Assembly (NCBI RefSeq): GCF_900110255.1
Contig: NZ_FODD01000005.1
Location: 186,001 to 250,000, forward strand
Direction of reading: 5' to 3'
Length of the DNA: 64,000 nt
From: Actinacidiphila rubida
GTDB taxonomy: Bacteria; Actinomycetota; Actinomycetes; Streptomycetales; Streptomycetaceae
Shown here: positions 51,555 through 59,992 of the stretch, piece by piece
How the letters are laid out: each line of letters begins with the position of its first letter
Numbering within the stretch: the first letter of the stretch is position 1
The notes under the pieces: generated by a model
What the model was told of the DNA's origin: nothing
Database searches by the model: none
The model's input: the letters and a program-made list of their open reading frames with translations, nothing else
Made by a program: the position numbers and the translations under genes

Positions 51555-51584
51555 TGGAGACACCACCGCAAGGAGGCACCCCAC

Positions 51585-52547
51585 ATGCCCGCAGTGACCG
51601 TTGAGAACCCGCTGGCGCTGCCGCGGGTGACCGCGGAGCCGGACGCCGCACCGCGTTCCGCGCGCTCCGTGTCCACGGCGCCCACCGGTTTCGAAGGAGA
51701 GGGATTCCCGGTCCGCCGCGCCTTCGCGGGCGTCGACTACCGGCACCTCGACCCGTTCATCATGATGGACCAGATGGGCGAGGTGGAGTACGCGCCGGGC
51801 GAGCCCAAGGGCACCCCGTGGCACCCGCACCGCGGCTTCGAGACCGTCACGTACATCATGGACGGCACCTTCATCCACCAGGACAGCCACGGTGGCGGCG
51901 GCACCATCACCAACGGTGACACCCAGTGGATGACCGCCGGGTCCGGCCTGCTGCACATCGAGACCCCGCCGGAGTCCCTGGTGATGAGCGGCGGCCTCTT
52001 CCACGGCCTGCAGCTGTGGGTGAACCTGCCGAAGGCGGACAAGATGATGCCGCCGAAGTACCAGGACATCCGGGCCGGCGGGCTGAAGCTGCTGACCTCC
52101 GAGGACGGCGGCGCGCTGATCCGGCTGATCGCCGGCGACCTCGGCGGGCACCAGGGGCCGGGCGCGACCCACACCCCGATCACGATGATCCACGTCTCGG
52201 TCAACCCCGGCGCGCAGGTCACCCTGCCGTGGCGGTCCGACTTCAACGCCCTCGCCTACGGCCTGGCCGGCCGCGGCTTCGCGGGCCCGGAGAGCCGGCC
52301 GTTCCGCATGGGGCAGGCCGTGGTCTTCGGCAACGGCGAGTCGCTGACGATCCGCGCCGACGAGTCGCAGGAGTCCCGCTCGCCGAACTTCGAGGTGGTC
52401 CTGCTCGGCGGCCGCCCGATCCGCGAGCCGATGATGCAGTACGGCCCGTTCGTGATGAACACCCACGCCGAACTGGCCCAGGCCTTCGACGACTTCCAGG
52501 CCGGCCGGCTCGGCACCATCCCGGCGGACTCGCCGTACGGCCACTGA
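51585..52547 (+). CDS. Pirin family cupin protein
   Basis: A 320-residue bicupin. The metal-binding set in the N-terminal cupin is present: two His in PWHPHRGFE and His/Glu in GLLHIET, the Fe site of quercetinase-type pirins. Two barrel domains span about 60-175 and 190-290. It is probably a redox-controlled dioxygenase or regulator. ATG 51585 has a perfect AAGGAGG upstream. It converges on a TetR gene with a 16-bp hairpin between. Confidence 0.88.
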   Translation: MPAVTVENPLALPRVTAEPDAAPRSARSVSTAPTGFEGEGFPVRRAFAGVDYRHLDPFIMMDQMGEVEYAPGEPKGTPWHPHRGFETVTYIMDGTFIHQDSHGGGGTITNGDTQWMTAGSGLLHIETPPESLVMSGGLFHGLQLWVNLPKADKMMPPKYQDIRAGGLKLLTSEDGGALIRLIAGDLGGHQGPGATHTPITMIHVSVNPGAQVTLPWRSDFNALAYGLAGRGFAGPESRPFRMGQAVVFGNGESLTIRADESQESRSPNFEVVLLGGRPIREPMMQYGPFVMNTHAELAQAFDDFQAGRLGTIPADSPYGH

Positions 52548-52569
52548 CCTCACCGTGGCACCGCCGCGC

Positions 52570-52606
52570 AGGGGCCGGGCACCGCACACCGCGGTGCCCG
52601 GCCCCT
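52570..52606. terminator. Bidirectional terminator between pirin and TetR genes
   Basis: A perfect 16-bp stem (AGGGGCCGGGCACCGC and its complement) with a 5-base ACACC loop lies between converging genes. Confidence 0.85.
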
Positions 52607-52684
52607 GCCGCGTGCGGGCGCACGGCGTGCGGGCCCGCGGTCCGGTGGCGGACGGGGGCAGGGCCCGCGATCCGGGGCGCCGTC

Positions 52685-53287
52685 CTATGCGGGCGGGCGC
52701 GGCGTGAGCAGGGTGCGCAGGCCGTCGCTGAACGGCGCCGGGTCGTCGAGGTCGAACACGCTGCGCTGCAGCACGTACCCCTGGATCAGGCCGACCACCG
52801 CGCGGGCGCAGGCCGCGAGGTCCGCGTCCGGCGGCAGCTCGCCGCGGTCGCGGTAGCGGCCCATCAGCTCGGTCAGCAGGCCCAGCAGGCGGGTGAAGCC
52901 CACCTGGATGCTGGCCCGCAGCCGCGGTGAGCGCATGGACTCCGACCAGATCTGCAGCAGCACGTCCTGCGTCTCGTCGTCCAGCATCGGCGCGATGGGC
53001 GCGCTGGGCACCCCGGACAGCAGCTCGGGCAGCGGCGGCAGCGGCTCCTGCGCGAAGTAGCGCGCCAGGTCCTCGGCGGACCGCGCGATGGTCTCCTCGG
53101 CGATCGCGGTGATCAGCTCGTCCTTGCCGGAGAAGTACCGGTAGAAGGCACCGGCCGAGATCCCCATCGCGCCGAGCAGGTCCTGCATGGACGTGGCGTG
53201 GAAGCCGTTGGCGGCGAAGCAGCGCCGCGCGGCGTCGAGGATCTGCCGGCGTCGCGCGTCGGTGTGTTCCTGGGGCACCCGGGGCAT
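52685..53287 (-). CDS. TetR family regulator
   Basis: A 200-residue TetR protein with a classical HTH (about 10-55, RRCFAANGFHATSMQDLLGAMGISAGAFYRYF) and an effector domain rich in Leu. The domain includes YFAQEPLPPLPELLSG, with a tryptophan-containing helix (LLQIWSESMRSPRLRASI). It is the last gene before a SpoIIE-type phosphatase in the same direction (63-base gap). The target is unknown; neighbours give no clear hint. ATG 53287 follows a weak ribosome site. Confidence 0.85.
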   Translation of the reverse strand: MPRVPQEHTDARRRQILDAARRCFAANGFHATSMQDLLGAMGISAGAFYRYFSGKDELITAIAEETIARSAEDLARYFAQEPLPPLPELLSGVPSAPIAPMLDDETQDVLLQIWSESMRSPRLRASIQVGFTRLLGLLTELMGRYRDRGELPPDADLAACARAVVGLIQGYVLQRSVFDLDDPAPFSDGLRTLLTPRPPA

Positions 53288-53350
53288 GGGGCCAAGGTAA
53301 AGCGAACGATCTTTCCTGACAATCAGCGGCCGCCGTCCGCCCCAGGTCGG

Positions 53351-55669
53351 CTACCGGTCCGCGGCCGGCCGCTCCCCGGGATCGTCCCCGCCGTCCCCGC
53401 CGCCGTCCGCCTCGCCGTCAGGGCCGCCGTCGGGCCCGCCGCCCCCGGGGTCGAGCAGGTTCTCCAGTGCCTCCAGGCCCTCCAGGCTCTCCAGGTCCGC
53501 GTCCTCGAAGCCCGCGATGGCGTCGAGGTTCGTCAGGCCCGCGACGGCCGCGGTCGCCCCGCCGCCCGCGTCCGTGCCCGTCGCGCCCGCCGTGTCGGCC
53601 GCGGTGTCCGCCGCTGCGGCGTCCAGCGGCGGCCGCGCCTCCAGCAGCTCGAACCAGATGGACTTGCCGTCGCCGCGCGGGTCCACGCCCCACGCGTCGG
53701 CGAGCTCCTCCATCAGCAGCAGGCCGCGGCCCGAGGAGGCCATCTCGCCGGGGGAGCGGCGGTGCGGCATGTCGTCGGAGCGGTCGCCGACCTCGACGCG
53801 CAGGCTGCGGGTGCCCGGCATGCCGGTGACCTGCGCGACCAGCGTCGCGTCCTCGTCGGTGTGCACCAGCACGTTGGTGATCAGCTCGGAGACCAGCAGC
53901 ACCGCGGACTCGCGCTGGTCGGCGGAGGACCAGTCGTGCAGCATCGCGCCGATGTCGTGGCGGGCCGAGCGGATCTGGCCCGGGTCGTTCTGCCGCACGG
54001 TGAGCACGGTGCGGCGCACCGGGACGGCGCAGGTGGGGCCGTCGGGGTCGCGGCGCAGCAGCACCAGGGCGATGTCGTCCTCGCGGCGGTCGGCCAGCGG
54101 GCCGGTGGTGTGGTGGGACGCGGGGCCCGCCACGGCGCCCACGAGGGCGTCGGCCAGCTGCTCCAGCTTCTCGGCCGGACCCGCCTCCATCACCTCGGCC
54201 AGCCGCCGCCAGCCGGTGTCCATGTCGTGGCCGCCGGTCTCGATCAGGCCGTCGGTGCACAGCAGCAGCACCTCGCCCGGCTCCAGCACCAGGCGGGTCG
54301 TGGGGTAGTCGGAGTCGGGCCGGACGCCCAGCGGGAGCCCGCCGGCGGTCCGGCGCAGGATCGTGGTGCCGTCGCCCAGCCGGATGGTCGGCTCGGGATG
54401 TCCCGCGCGCGCCACGTCCAGCGTGCCGGTGGCGGGATCGACCTCCATGTACAGGCACGTCGCGAAGCGCACATCGTCCCAGGCGGCCTCGTCCGCGAGG
54501 CCGGCCAGGAAGCGGGACGCGCGGGAGAGCACCGCGTCGGGGCCGTGCCCCTCGGCGGCGTAGGCGCGCAGCGCGATCCGCAGCTGGCCCATGATCCCGG
54601 CGGCCCGCACGTCGTGGCCCTGGACGTCGCCGATGACGAGCGCGGAGCGGCCGGACGGCAGGTCGATCACGTCGTACCAGTCGCCGCCGACCTGCAGGCC
54701 CCCGCCGGTCGGCACGTAGCGGGCGGCGACCGCCATGCCGTCGATCTCCGGCTCGCGGGCGGGCAGCATGGTCCGCTGCAGGCCGTCGGACAGCGCCCGC
54801 TCGGACTCGTGCAGGTGGGCGCGGGACAGGGCCTGGGCCAGCATGCGGGCGACGGTGGTGAGCACCGACCGCTCGTCGGGGGTGAACTCCACCGGCTCGC
54901 GGAACGCGGCCATCCACGCGCCGATCGTGGAGCCGGCGACGACCAGCGGCAGGTACGCCCACGAGGTGCGGCCGTACGGCTTGACCATCGGCCAGCTGTA
55001 CGGGAAGCGCTCCTGGTACGCCTCGGGCGAGTGCACGTACACCGCCTGACCGGTGCGGACCACCATCGCGGCGGGGTACTCGGCCTCCAGCGACACGTCC
55101 AGCAGGGCGGTGTCCAGCACCTCCTGGCCGTGGTGGCCGATCAGCGACAGCCGGTCGCCCTCGACCCCGAAGACGGCGTGGCCGTCGGGCGAGAAGCCGG
55201 GCATGGACAGGCCGGCGGCGACCCGCAGCACCTCCGCGGTGGAGTCGGCCTCGGCGAGCGCCCGGCCGGCGTCCAGCAGGAACGCCTCACGGGACCGCCG
55301 CCAGTCGCCGGCCGGTGCGGCGCCGCGCTGCGCGCGGTGGCGCACCTCGTGCAGGGTGCCGCTGAGCAGCGGGCCCTGCGGGCGCAGCCGGGCGCGCACG
55401 GTGCGGTGCACGGTGCCGTCGTCGCCGACCACGCGCAGCATCGACTCGGCCACCGTGCCCTCGGCCGTGGCCAGCGAGACCGCGCCGGCCAGGGCCACGT
55501 AGTCGGCGGGATGCAGGCAGGCGCGGACCTCGGACGAGCGGTGCGTGGCGGGGCCGCCGGACAGCCCGAGCAGCCGGGCCGCGCGCCCGTCGACCGTGAC
55601 CGTGCCGGTGGACTCGTCCCACTGCCACAGTCCGTGACCGACGGCGGCGAGGACGTCCTCGGTGCGCAT
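53351..55669 (-). CDS. Multi-domain SpoIIE-type PP2C phosphatase with C-terminal HATPase (anti-sigma) domain
   Basis: A 772-residue cytoplasmic regulator. In order: a PAS-like sensor (about 1-105), a GAF-like domain (about 125-290), the PPM/SpoIIE phosphatase (about 300-520) with metal-binding GGDWYDV (Asp330) and GDVQGHD and a late CTDGLIE Asp, then a GHKL ATP-binding domain (about 535-670) with SELITNVLVHTDE and GRGLLLMEELADAW. The last 90 residues are Ala/Asp/Gly low complexity. Such fusions control partner-switching with anti-anti-sigma factors, combining phosphatase and kinase/anti-sigma activities. The start ATG 55669 is divergent from aspS. Confidence 0.88.
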   Translation of the reverse strand: MRTEDVLAAVGHGLWQWDESTGTVTVDGRAARLLGLSGGPATHRSSEVRACLHPADYVALAGAVSLATAEGTVAESMLRVVGDDGTVHRTVRARLRPQGPLLSGTLHEVRHRAQRGAAPAGDWRRSREAFLLDAGRALAEADSTAEVLRVAAGLSMPGFSPDGHAVFGVEGDRLSLIGHHGQEVLDTALLDVSLEAEYPAAMVVRTGQAVYVHSPEAYQERFPYSWPMVKPYGRTSWAYLPLVVAGSTIGAWMAAFREPVEFTPDERSVLTTVARMLAQALSRAHLHESERALSDGLQRTMLPAREPEIDGMAVAARYVPTGGGLQVGGDWYDVIDLPSGRSALVIGDVQGHDVRAAGIMGQLRIALRAYAAEGHGPDAVLSRASRFLAGLADEAAWDDVRFATCLYMEVDPATGTLDVARAGHPEPTIRLGDGTTILRRTAGGLPLGVRPDSDYPTTRLVLEPGEVLLLCTDGLIETGGHDMDTGWRRLAEVMEAGPAEKLEQLADALVGAVAGPASHHTTGPLADRREDDIALVLLRRDPDGPTCAVPVRRTVLTVRQNDPGQIRSARHDIGAMLHDWSSADQRESAVLLVSELITNVLVHTDEDATLVAQVTGMPGTRSLRVEVGDRSDDMPHRRSPGEMASSGRGLLLMEELADAWGVDPRGDGKSIWFELLEARPPLDAAAADTAADTAGATGTDAGGGATAAVAGLTNLDAIAGFEDADLESLEGLEALENLLDPGGGGPDGGPDGEADGGGDGGDDPGERPAADR

Positions 55670-55740
55670 TTGCCCAGTTTATGGGGAGAGGTGAGATTTG
55701 GGTCAAGCGATCCAGATGGGGGAGGGACCCGTCACGCCGG

Positions 55741-55746
55741 TAGGCT
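55741..55746 (+). promoter_or_regulatory. aspS promoter -10 candidate
   Basis: TAGGCT lies 44 bases before the aspS ATG, giving a leader of about 38 bases. No clear -35 is visible. Confidence 0.4.
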
Positions 55747-55790
55747 GTGCGGGTTCCCCCTCTATCGCGACGACCCGACTTGGACGAACG

Positions 55791-57557
55791 ATGCACCGGT
55801 ACCGGTCCCACACCTGCGGAGAGCTGCGCGCCACCGACGTCGACTCCGACGTCCGCCTGTCCGGCTGGCTGCACAATCGCCGCGATCTGGGCGGCATCCT
55901 CTTCGTCGACCTGCGGGACCACTACGGCTTCACCCAGCTCGTCGTGCACCCCGGCTCGCCGGTCTACGACCAGCTCGCCGGGCAGTCCAAGGAGTCGGTG
56001 CTGCGGGTGGACGGCCGGGTGCTGGCCCGTTCCGCCGAGAACGTCAACCCGGAGCTGCCGACCGGCGAGGTCGAGGTCGAGGTGACGGGCATCGAGGTGC
56101 TCGGCGCCGCCGACCAGCTGCCGTTCCCGGTCTTCCCGGAGGACAACGCCAACGAGGAGATGCGGCTCACCAACCGCTTCCTCGACCTGCGCCGCCAGCG
56201 CATGCACCGCAACATCATGCTGCGCACGCAGGTCATCGCCTTCCTGCGCCGCGAGATGACCGCGCTCGGCTTCAACGAGATGGCCACCCCGATCCTGTCG
56301 GCCACCTCGCCCGAGGGCGCCCGCGACTTCCTGGTGCCCTCCCGCGTGCACGCCGGGAAGTTCTACGCGCTGCCGCAGGCGCCGCAGCAGTTCAAGCAGC
56401 TGCTGATGATCTCCGGCTTCGACCGCTACTTCCAGATCGCGCCGTGCTTCCGCGACGAGGACTCCCGCGCCGACCGCTCGCCCGGCGAGTTCTACCAGCT
56501 CGACGTCGAGATGAGCTTCGTCGAGCAGGAGGACGTCTTCGGCGTCATCGAGAAGGTCATGACCGACCTGTTCACCGAGTTCGGCAACGGCCGCACGGTG
56601 ACCTCGCCGTTCCCGCGGATCCCGTTCCGCGAGGCGATGCTGAAGTACGGCAACGACAAGCCGGACCTGCGCACCTCGCTGGAACTCGTCGACGTCTCCG
56701 CGGTGTTCGCGGACTCGGGCTTCAAGGCGTTCGCCGGCAAGCACGTGCGGGCGCTGGCCGTGCACGACACCGCCGACCAGCCGCGCAAGTTCTTCGACTC
56801 GCTCGGCGAGTACGCGGTCTCGCTCGGCGCGCAGGGCCTGGCCTGGGTGCGCGTCGGCGACGGGAACGCGCTGACCGGCCCGATCGCCAAGTTCCTCACC
56901 GAGCAGGACGTCGCCGCGCTGCTGGGCGCGGTCGGCGCCAAGCCGGGCACCGCGATCTTCTTCGGCGCAGGCGAGTTCGACGAGGTCTCGAAGATCATGG
57001 GCCCGGTCCGGGTCGAGGCGGCCAAGCGCGCCGGGCAGTTCGACGAGGACGTCTTCCGGTTCTGCTGGATCGTGGACTTCCCGATGTTCGAGCGCAACGA
57101 GGACACCGGGCAGATCGAGTTCTCGCACAACCCGTTCTCGATGCCGCAGGGCGGCCTGGACGCGCTGCTGACCAAGGACCCGCTGGACATCCTGGCCTGG
57201 CAGTACGACATCGTCTGCAACGGCATTGAGCTGTCGTCCGGCGCGATCAGGAACCACGAACCCGACGTGATGTACAAGGCGTTCGAGATCGCCGGGTACG
57301 ACCGGGCCACCGTGGAGGCCGAGTTCGGCGGCATGCTGCGCGCGTTCCACTACGGCGCCCCGCCGCACGGCGGCATCGCCCCGGGCGTGGACCGCATGGT
57401 CATGCTGCTCGCGGACGAGCCCAACATCCGCGAGACGATCGCCTTCCCGCTGAACCAGAACGCCCAGGACCTGCTGATGGGCGCGCCGTCGGAGGTCACC
57501 GAGGCCCGTCTGCGGGAGCTGCACATCTCGCTGCGCAAGCCGCCGCAGAAGTCCTGA
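55791..57557 (+). CDS. aspS: Aspartyl-tRNA synthetase
   Basis: A 588-residue class II synthetase of the bacterial long type. The anticodon-binding OB fold is at about 1-110 ([15 protein letters not shown]). The catalytic core has motif 2 ([20 protein letters not shown], near 222) and motif 3 ([14 protein letters not shown], about 525). The bacterial insertion domain lies between them at about 290-420. It charges tRNA-Asp. It is followed by a strong terminator and is monocistronic. ATG 55791 is the only start preceding the conserved [11 protein letters not shown]. Whether it also charges tRNA-Asn cannot be judged from this window. Confidence 0.97.
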   Translation: MHRYRSHTCGELRATDVDSDVRLSGWLHNRRDLGGILFVDLRDHYGFTQLVVHPGSPVYDQLAGQSKESVLRVDGRVLARSAENVNPELPTGEVEVEVTGIEVLGAADQLPFPVFPEDNANEEMRLTNRFLDLRRQRMHRNIMLRTQVIAFLRREMTALGFNEMATPILSATSPEGARDFLVPSRVHAGKFYALPQAPQQFKQLLMISGFDRYFQIAPCFRDEDSRADRSPGEFYQLDVEMSFVEQEDVFGVIEKVMTDLFTEFGNGRTVTSPFPRIPFREAMLKYGNDKPDLRTSLELVDVSAVFADSGFKAFAGKHVRALAVHDTADQPRKFFDSLGEYAVSLGAQGLAWVRVGDGNALTGPIAKFLTEQDVAALLGAVGAKPGTAIFFGAGEFDEVSKIMGPVRVEAAKRAGQFDEDVFRFCWIVDFPMFERNEDTGQIEFSHNPFSMPQGGLDALLTKDPLDILAWQYDIVCNGIELSSGAIRNHEPDVMYKAFEIAGYDRATVEAEFGGMLRAFHYGAPPHGGIAPGVDRMVMLLADEPNIRETIAFPLNQNAQDLLMGAPSEVTEARLRELHISLRKPPQKS

Positions 57558-57570
57558 CCCGACGCACCTG

Positions 57571-57601
57571 AAAGGGGGCACCCACGGCGGGTGCCCCCTT
57601 T
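57571..57601 (+). terminator. aspS terminator
   Basis: AAAGGGGGCACCC and GGGTGCCCCCTTT form a perfect 13-bp stem with a 5-base loop. It ends in TTT and lies 13 bases after the stop. Confidence 0.92.
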
Positions 57602-57685
57602 CGTGCTGCCGTGCGAAGAAGTTTTCGGGGTAGGGCAACCCGCATGGGGGGTCACGGGGTTCAACGGGTGTGGAGAGGACACACG

Positions 57686-58195
57686 GTGAGCGAACCCGGG
57701 TTCGAGGAGTGGGTTGCGGCCAGGGGCCCCAGGCTCCTGCGCGTCGCCTGGCTCCTCACGGGCGACGCGCACCTCGCCGAGGACCTGCTGCAGACCGTGC
57801 TGGCCAGGATCTGGCCCAAATGGCCCCGGATAGCCGGGGAGAACCCGGAGGCCTACGCCCGCAAGGCCCTGGTGCACACCCACGCCTCGTGGTGGCGCCG
57901 CCGCTGGCGGGGCGAGCTGCCGCACGGCGAACTGCCGGACCTGGCCGGCCCGGACGACCCGTTCGCGGAGGTCGACCTGGAGCAGGCCCTGGCCGCGGCG
58001 ATCCGCGCGCTGCCGGTGCGGCAGCGCGCGGTCGTGGTGCTGCGCTACTTCGAGGACCTGAGCGTCGCCGAGACGGCCGAGGTGCTGCGCTGCTCGGAGG
58101 GCACGGTCAAGAGCCAGGCGTCGAAGGCGCTGCACTCGCTGCGCGACCGGCTGCCGGCCGCCGTGGCCGCGGACGGAGGTGGTCTCGGTGACTGA
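57686..58195 (+). CDS. SigE-family (ECF) RNA polymerase sigma factor
   Basis: A 169-residue ECF sigma factor. Region 2 (about residues 10-75, RLLRVAWLLTGDAHLAEDLL) and region 4 (about 115-165, LPVRQRAVVVLRYFEDLSVAET with SEGTVKSQASKALHSLR) are both present; region 3 is absent as in all ECF sigmas. GTG 57686 was chosen because GGAGAGG lies 7 bases upstream; the longer frame adds unconserved residues. It overlaps its probable anti-sigma gene by 8 bases. It is likely activated by an envelope signal. Target promoters are unknown. Confidence 0.88.
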   Translation: MSEPGFEEWVAARGPRLLRVAWLLTGDAHLAEDLLQTVLARIWPKWPRIAGENPEAYARKALVHTHASWWRRRWRGELPHGELPDLAGPDDPFAEVDLEQALAAAIRALPVRQRAVVVLRYFEDLSVAETAEVLRCSEGTVKSQASKALHSLRDRLPAAVAADGGGLGD

Positions 58196-58988
58196 CCACG
58201 ACGACCTGTGCCCGGGCCCGGGCCCCGGCACCACCGCCGAGGCCGCGGAGCACGAGCTGCGTGTGCTGCTGGAGCGCGCGGTGCCCCAACTGCCCGCGCC
58301 CGCCCAGCGGCTGGAGAGCGTACGGGAACGGGTGCGGCGGCGCAGAAGGCGCCGGGCCGCCGGGGTGTCCGTCACCGCGGTGGTCGCGATCGCGGCGGCC
58401 GGACTGCTGCTGCCCGGCGCCGGCGACCGGGACGGCGGCCGCCCGCAGGCCTCGGCCAGCCTGGCCCCGCCCGCCTCGGGCAGCGCCTCCGCCACCTCAC
58501 CGCCCCTCCCGACGGTGCCGCCCGGCTACGACCTGATGCCCTTCGACAACCTCGCGGGCCTGCGGCTGGTGCTGCCGTCGGACTGGGTCGCGCTCTCCGC
58601 GGTCGGCTCGACCCGGGCCTACGTCTCCACGCAGTCCCTCGGCCTGCCCCAGGGCGGCTGCGAGCACCAGCTCGACGACTTCTGCACGCCGCTGGACCGC
58701 ACCCTCGCGGACGACGGCGTCCTGGTGCAGTTCTCCCTCGTCTCCAGCAAGGGGCTGACCGGCAAGCTGCGCGGGACCGCCGACACCACCGGCGTCACGG
58801 CCGTCAGCGTCCAGCCGGTGCTGACCGCCTGCCGCACGGTCGGCGGCACCGAGCAGCTGGGCACGGTGATCCTCGGCGCCGCGGACTCCCCCGTGATGGT
58901 CGCCGCGACCGCCTGCATGGCGCACCCGCGCCCCGCCCAGGAGGCCCGCGTGCGGGCCGTGCTGTCCACGGCCCTCGTGCCGTCCTGA
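58188..58988 (+). CDS. Membrane protein, probable anti-sigma factor for the upstream ECF sigma
   Basis: A 266-residue single-pass protein. The cytoplasmic part of about 62 residues has helical ELRVLLERAV and RRRRRRR just before the membrane. One membrane helix follows (about 63-82), then a Pro/Ser-rich linker and an extracytoplasmic domain of about 160 residues with four cysteines that could form two disulfides. The overlap with the sigma gene (GTG 58188 after GGAGG) implies co-translation. A zinc-binding anti-sigma motif (HxxxCxxC) is absent, so the mode of sigma inhibition is unclear. It is a possible sensor only by context. Confidence 0.65.
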   Translation: MTDHDDLCPGPGPGTTAEAAEHELRVLLERAVPQLPAPAQRLESVRERVRRRRRRRAAGVSVTAVVAIAAAGLLLPGAGDRDGGRPQASASLAPPASGSASATSPPLPTVPPGYDLMPFDNLAGLRLVLPSDWVALSAVGSTRAYVSTQSLGLPQGGCEHQLDDFCTPLDRTLADDGVLVQFSLVSSKGLTGKLRGTADTTGVTAVSVQPVLTACRTVGGTEQLGTVILGAADSPVMVAATACMAHPRPAQEARVRAVLSTALVPS

Positions 58989-59055
58989 GCCCCCTGACCG
59001 CGTTCCCCTCCGTTCGCCCCCGCACGCCTCCGTACGCCGCGTGAGGGCGTCCGGC

Positions 59056-59074
59056 CCGCCGCCCTGGGCGGCGG
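59056..59074 (+). terminator. Hairpin after the anti-sigma-like gene
   Basis: CCGCCGCC and GGCGGCGG pair over a 3-base loop, 68 bases after the stop. Confidence 0.5.
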
Positions 59075-59132
59075 CGTTCACCCCGACTCCGACCCAGCCG
59101 TGACCTTCCTCGTGAAAGGCCGTTCTCCGAAC

Positions 59133-59921
59133 ATGCGCACAGCCCGCCGAGTGACCCTGCCCGCGGCCGCCGCCGTCCTCGCCGCACTCGCCGCGTCCAC
59201 CCTGCTGACCGGATGCGGCGGCGACGCCTCCGGCGCGCAGCCGTCCCGGGTCTCCGAGGTCGCGCCGCTGGGGACCGTGCCGCCGCAGGTCGGCGGGGCC
59301 GGCAAGCAGGCGCCCGTGCCGCAGCCCGCCGGGCTGCCCGGCGTCGGCCCGCGGACCCTCGCCGGTATCCCCGCGGACGCCCAGCAGGCGGTGCTGGTCA
59401 CGGGTGCAGGGCGCGACGCCACGACGGCGAAGGTCACCCTCTTCCGGCACGACCCGGAGGCGGGCTGGGTGCCCGCGGGCCCGGTGTGGACCGCGCACAA
59501 CGCCGCCCACGGCTGGACCGCGGACCACCACACCGGTGACCTGCGCAGTCCCGTCGGCGTCTTCGGCCTCACCGACGCCGGCGGCCGGCTGGCCGACCCC
59601 GGCACCCGGCTCACCTACGACCACGCGCCGATCGGCTTCACCGTCCACGGGACCGGCGTCGACGGCGAACCCCTCAGGGGCGCCTTCGACTACGTCATCG
59701 CCATCAACTACAACCGCCAGCCGGGGACGTCCCCGCGCGACTGGACGCGCCCGCTCGGGCAGTCCCGCGGCGGCGGCATCTGGCTGCACGTGGACCACGG
59801 CGGCCCGACCGAGGGCTGCGTGAGCCTGCCGCCCGAGGCGATGCGGACCCTGCTGCGCGACCTGGATCCGGCGCGGCACCCCGTCGTGGTGATGGGTGAC
59901 GCCGCGTCCCTGGCCCGCTGA
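59133..59921 (+). CDS. L,D-transpeptidase lipoprotein (YkuD domain)
   Basis: A 262-residue exported lipoprotein. The signal peptide ends at lipobox LLTGC (Cys about 29). A linker is followed by an L,D-transpeptidase-like domain (about 115-260) with the active-site motif HVDHGGPTEGCVSLP, in which His219 and Cys229 are the catalytic pair. It would form 3-3 crosslinks or anchor proteins to peptidoglycan, or be a related YkuD variant. ATG 59133 was preferred since it gives a normal-length signal peptide; GTG 59100 is possible. It converges on metG with a hairpin between. Confidence 0.8.
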   Translation: MRTARRVTLPAAAAVLAALAASTLLTGCGGDASGAQPSRVSEVAPLGTVPPQVGGAGKQAPVPQPAGLPGVGPRTLAGIPADAQQAVLVTGAGRDATTAKVTLFRHDPEAGWVPAGPVWTAHNAAHGWTADHHTGDLRSPVGVFGLTDAGGRLADPGTRLTYDHAPIGFTVHGTGVDGEPLRGAFDYVIAINYNRQPGTSPRDWTRPLGQSRGGGIWLHVDHGGPTEGCVSLPPEAMRTLLRDLDPARHPVVVMGDAASLAR

Positions 59922-59947
59922 GGCCGCGCAGACCCTCCAAGACGCCG

Positions 59948-59977
59948 CTGCCGGCCCCGGGGAGCCGGGGCCGGCAG
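59948..59977. terminator. Bidirectional terminator between the transpeptidase gene and metG
   Basis: A perfect 13-bp stem (CTGCCGGCCCCGG with its complement) and a GGAG loop lie between converging genes. Confidence 0.85.
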
Positions 59978-59992
59978 GAGGCGCGCGGAGGG

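Noticed and set aside
53198..57229. 1343-residue open frame on the plus strand across the SpoIIE and aspS genes
   Set aside because: It lies antisense to a clear SpoIIE phosphatase and in the wrong frame of aspS; its composition is Arg/Gly/Ala/His-rich, typical of shadows in high-GC DNA.
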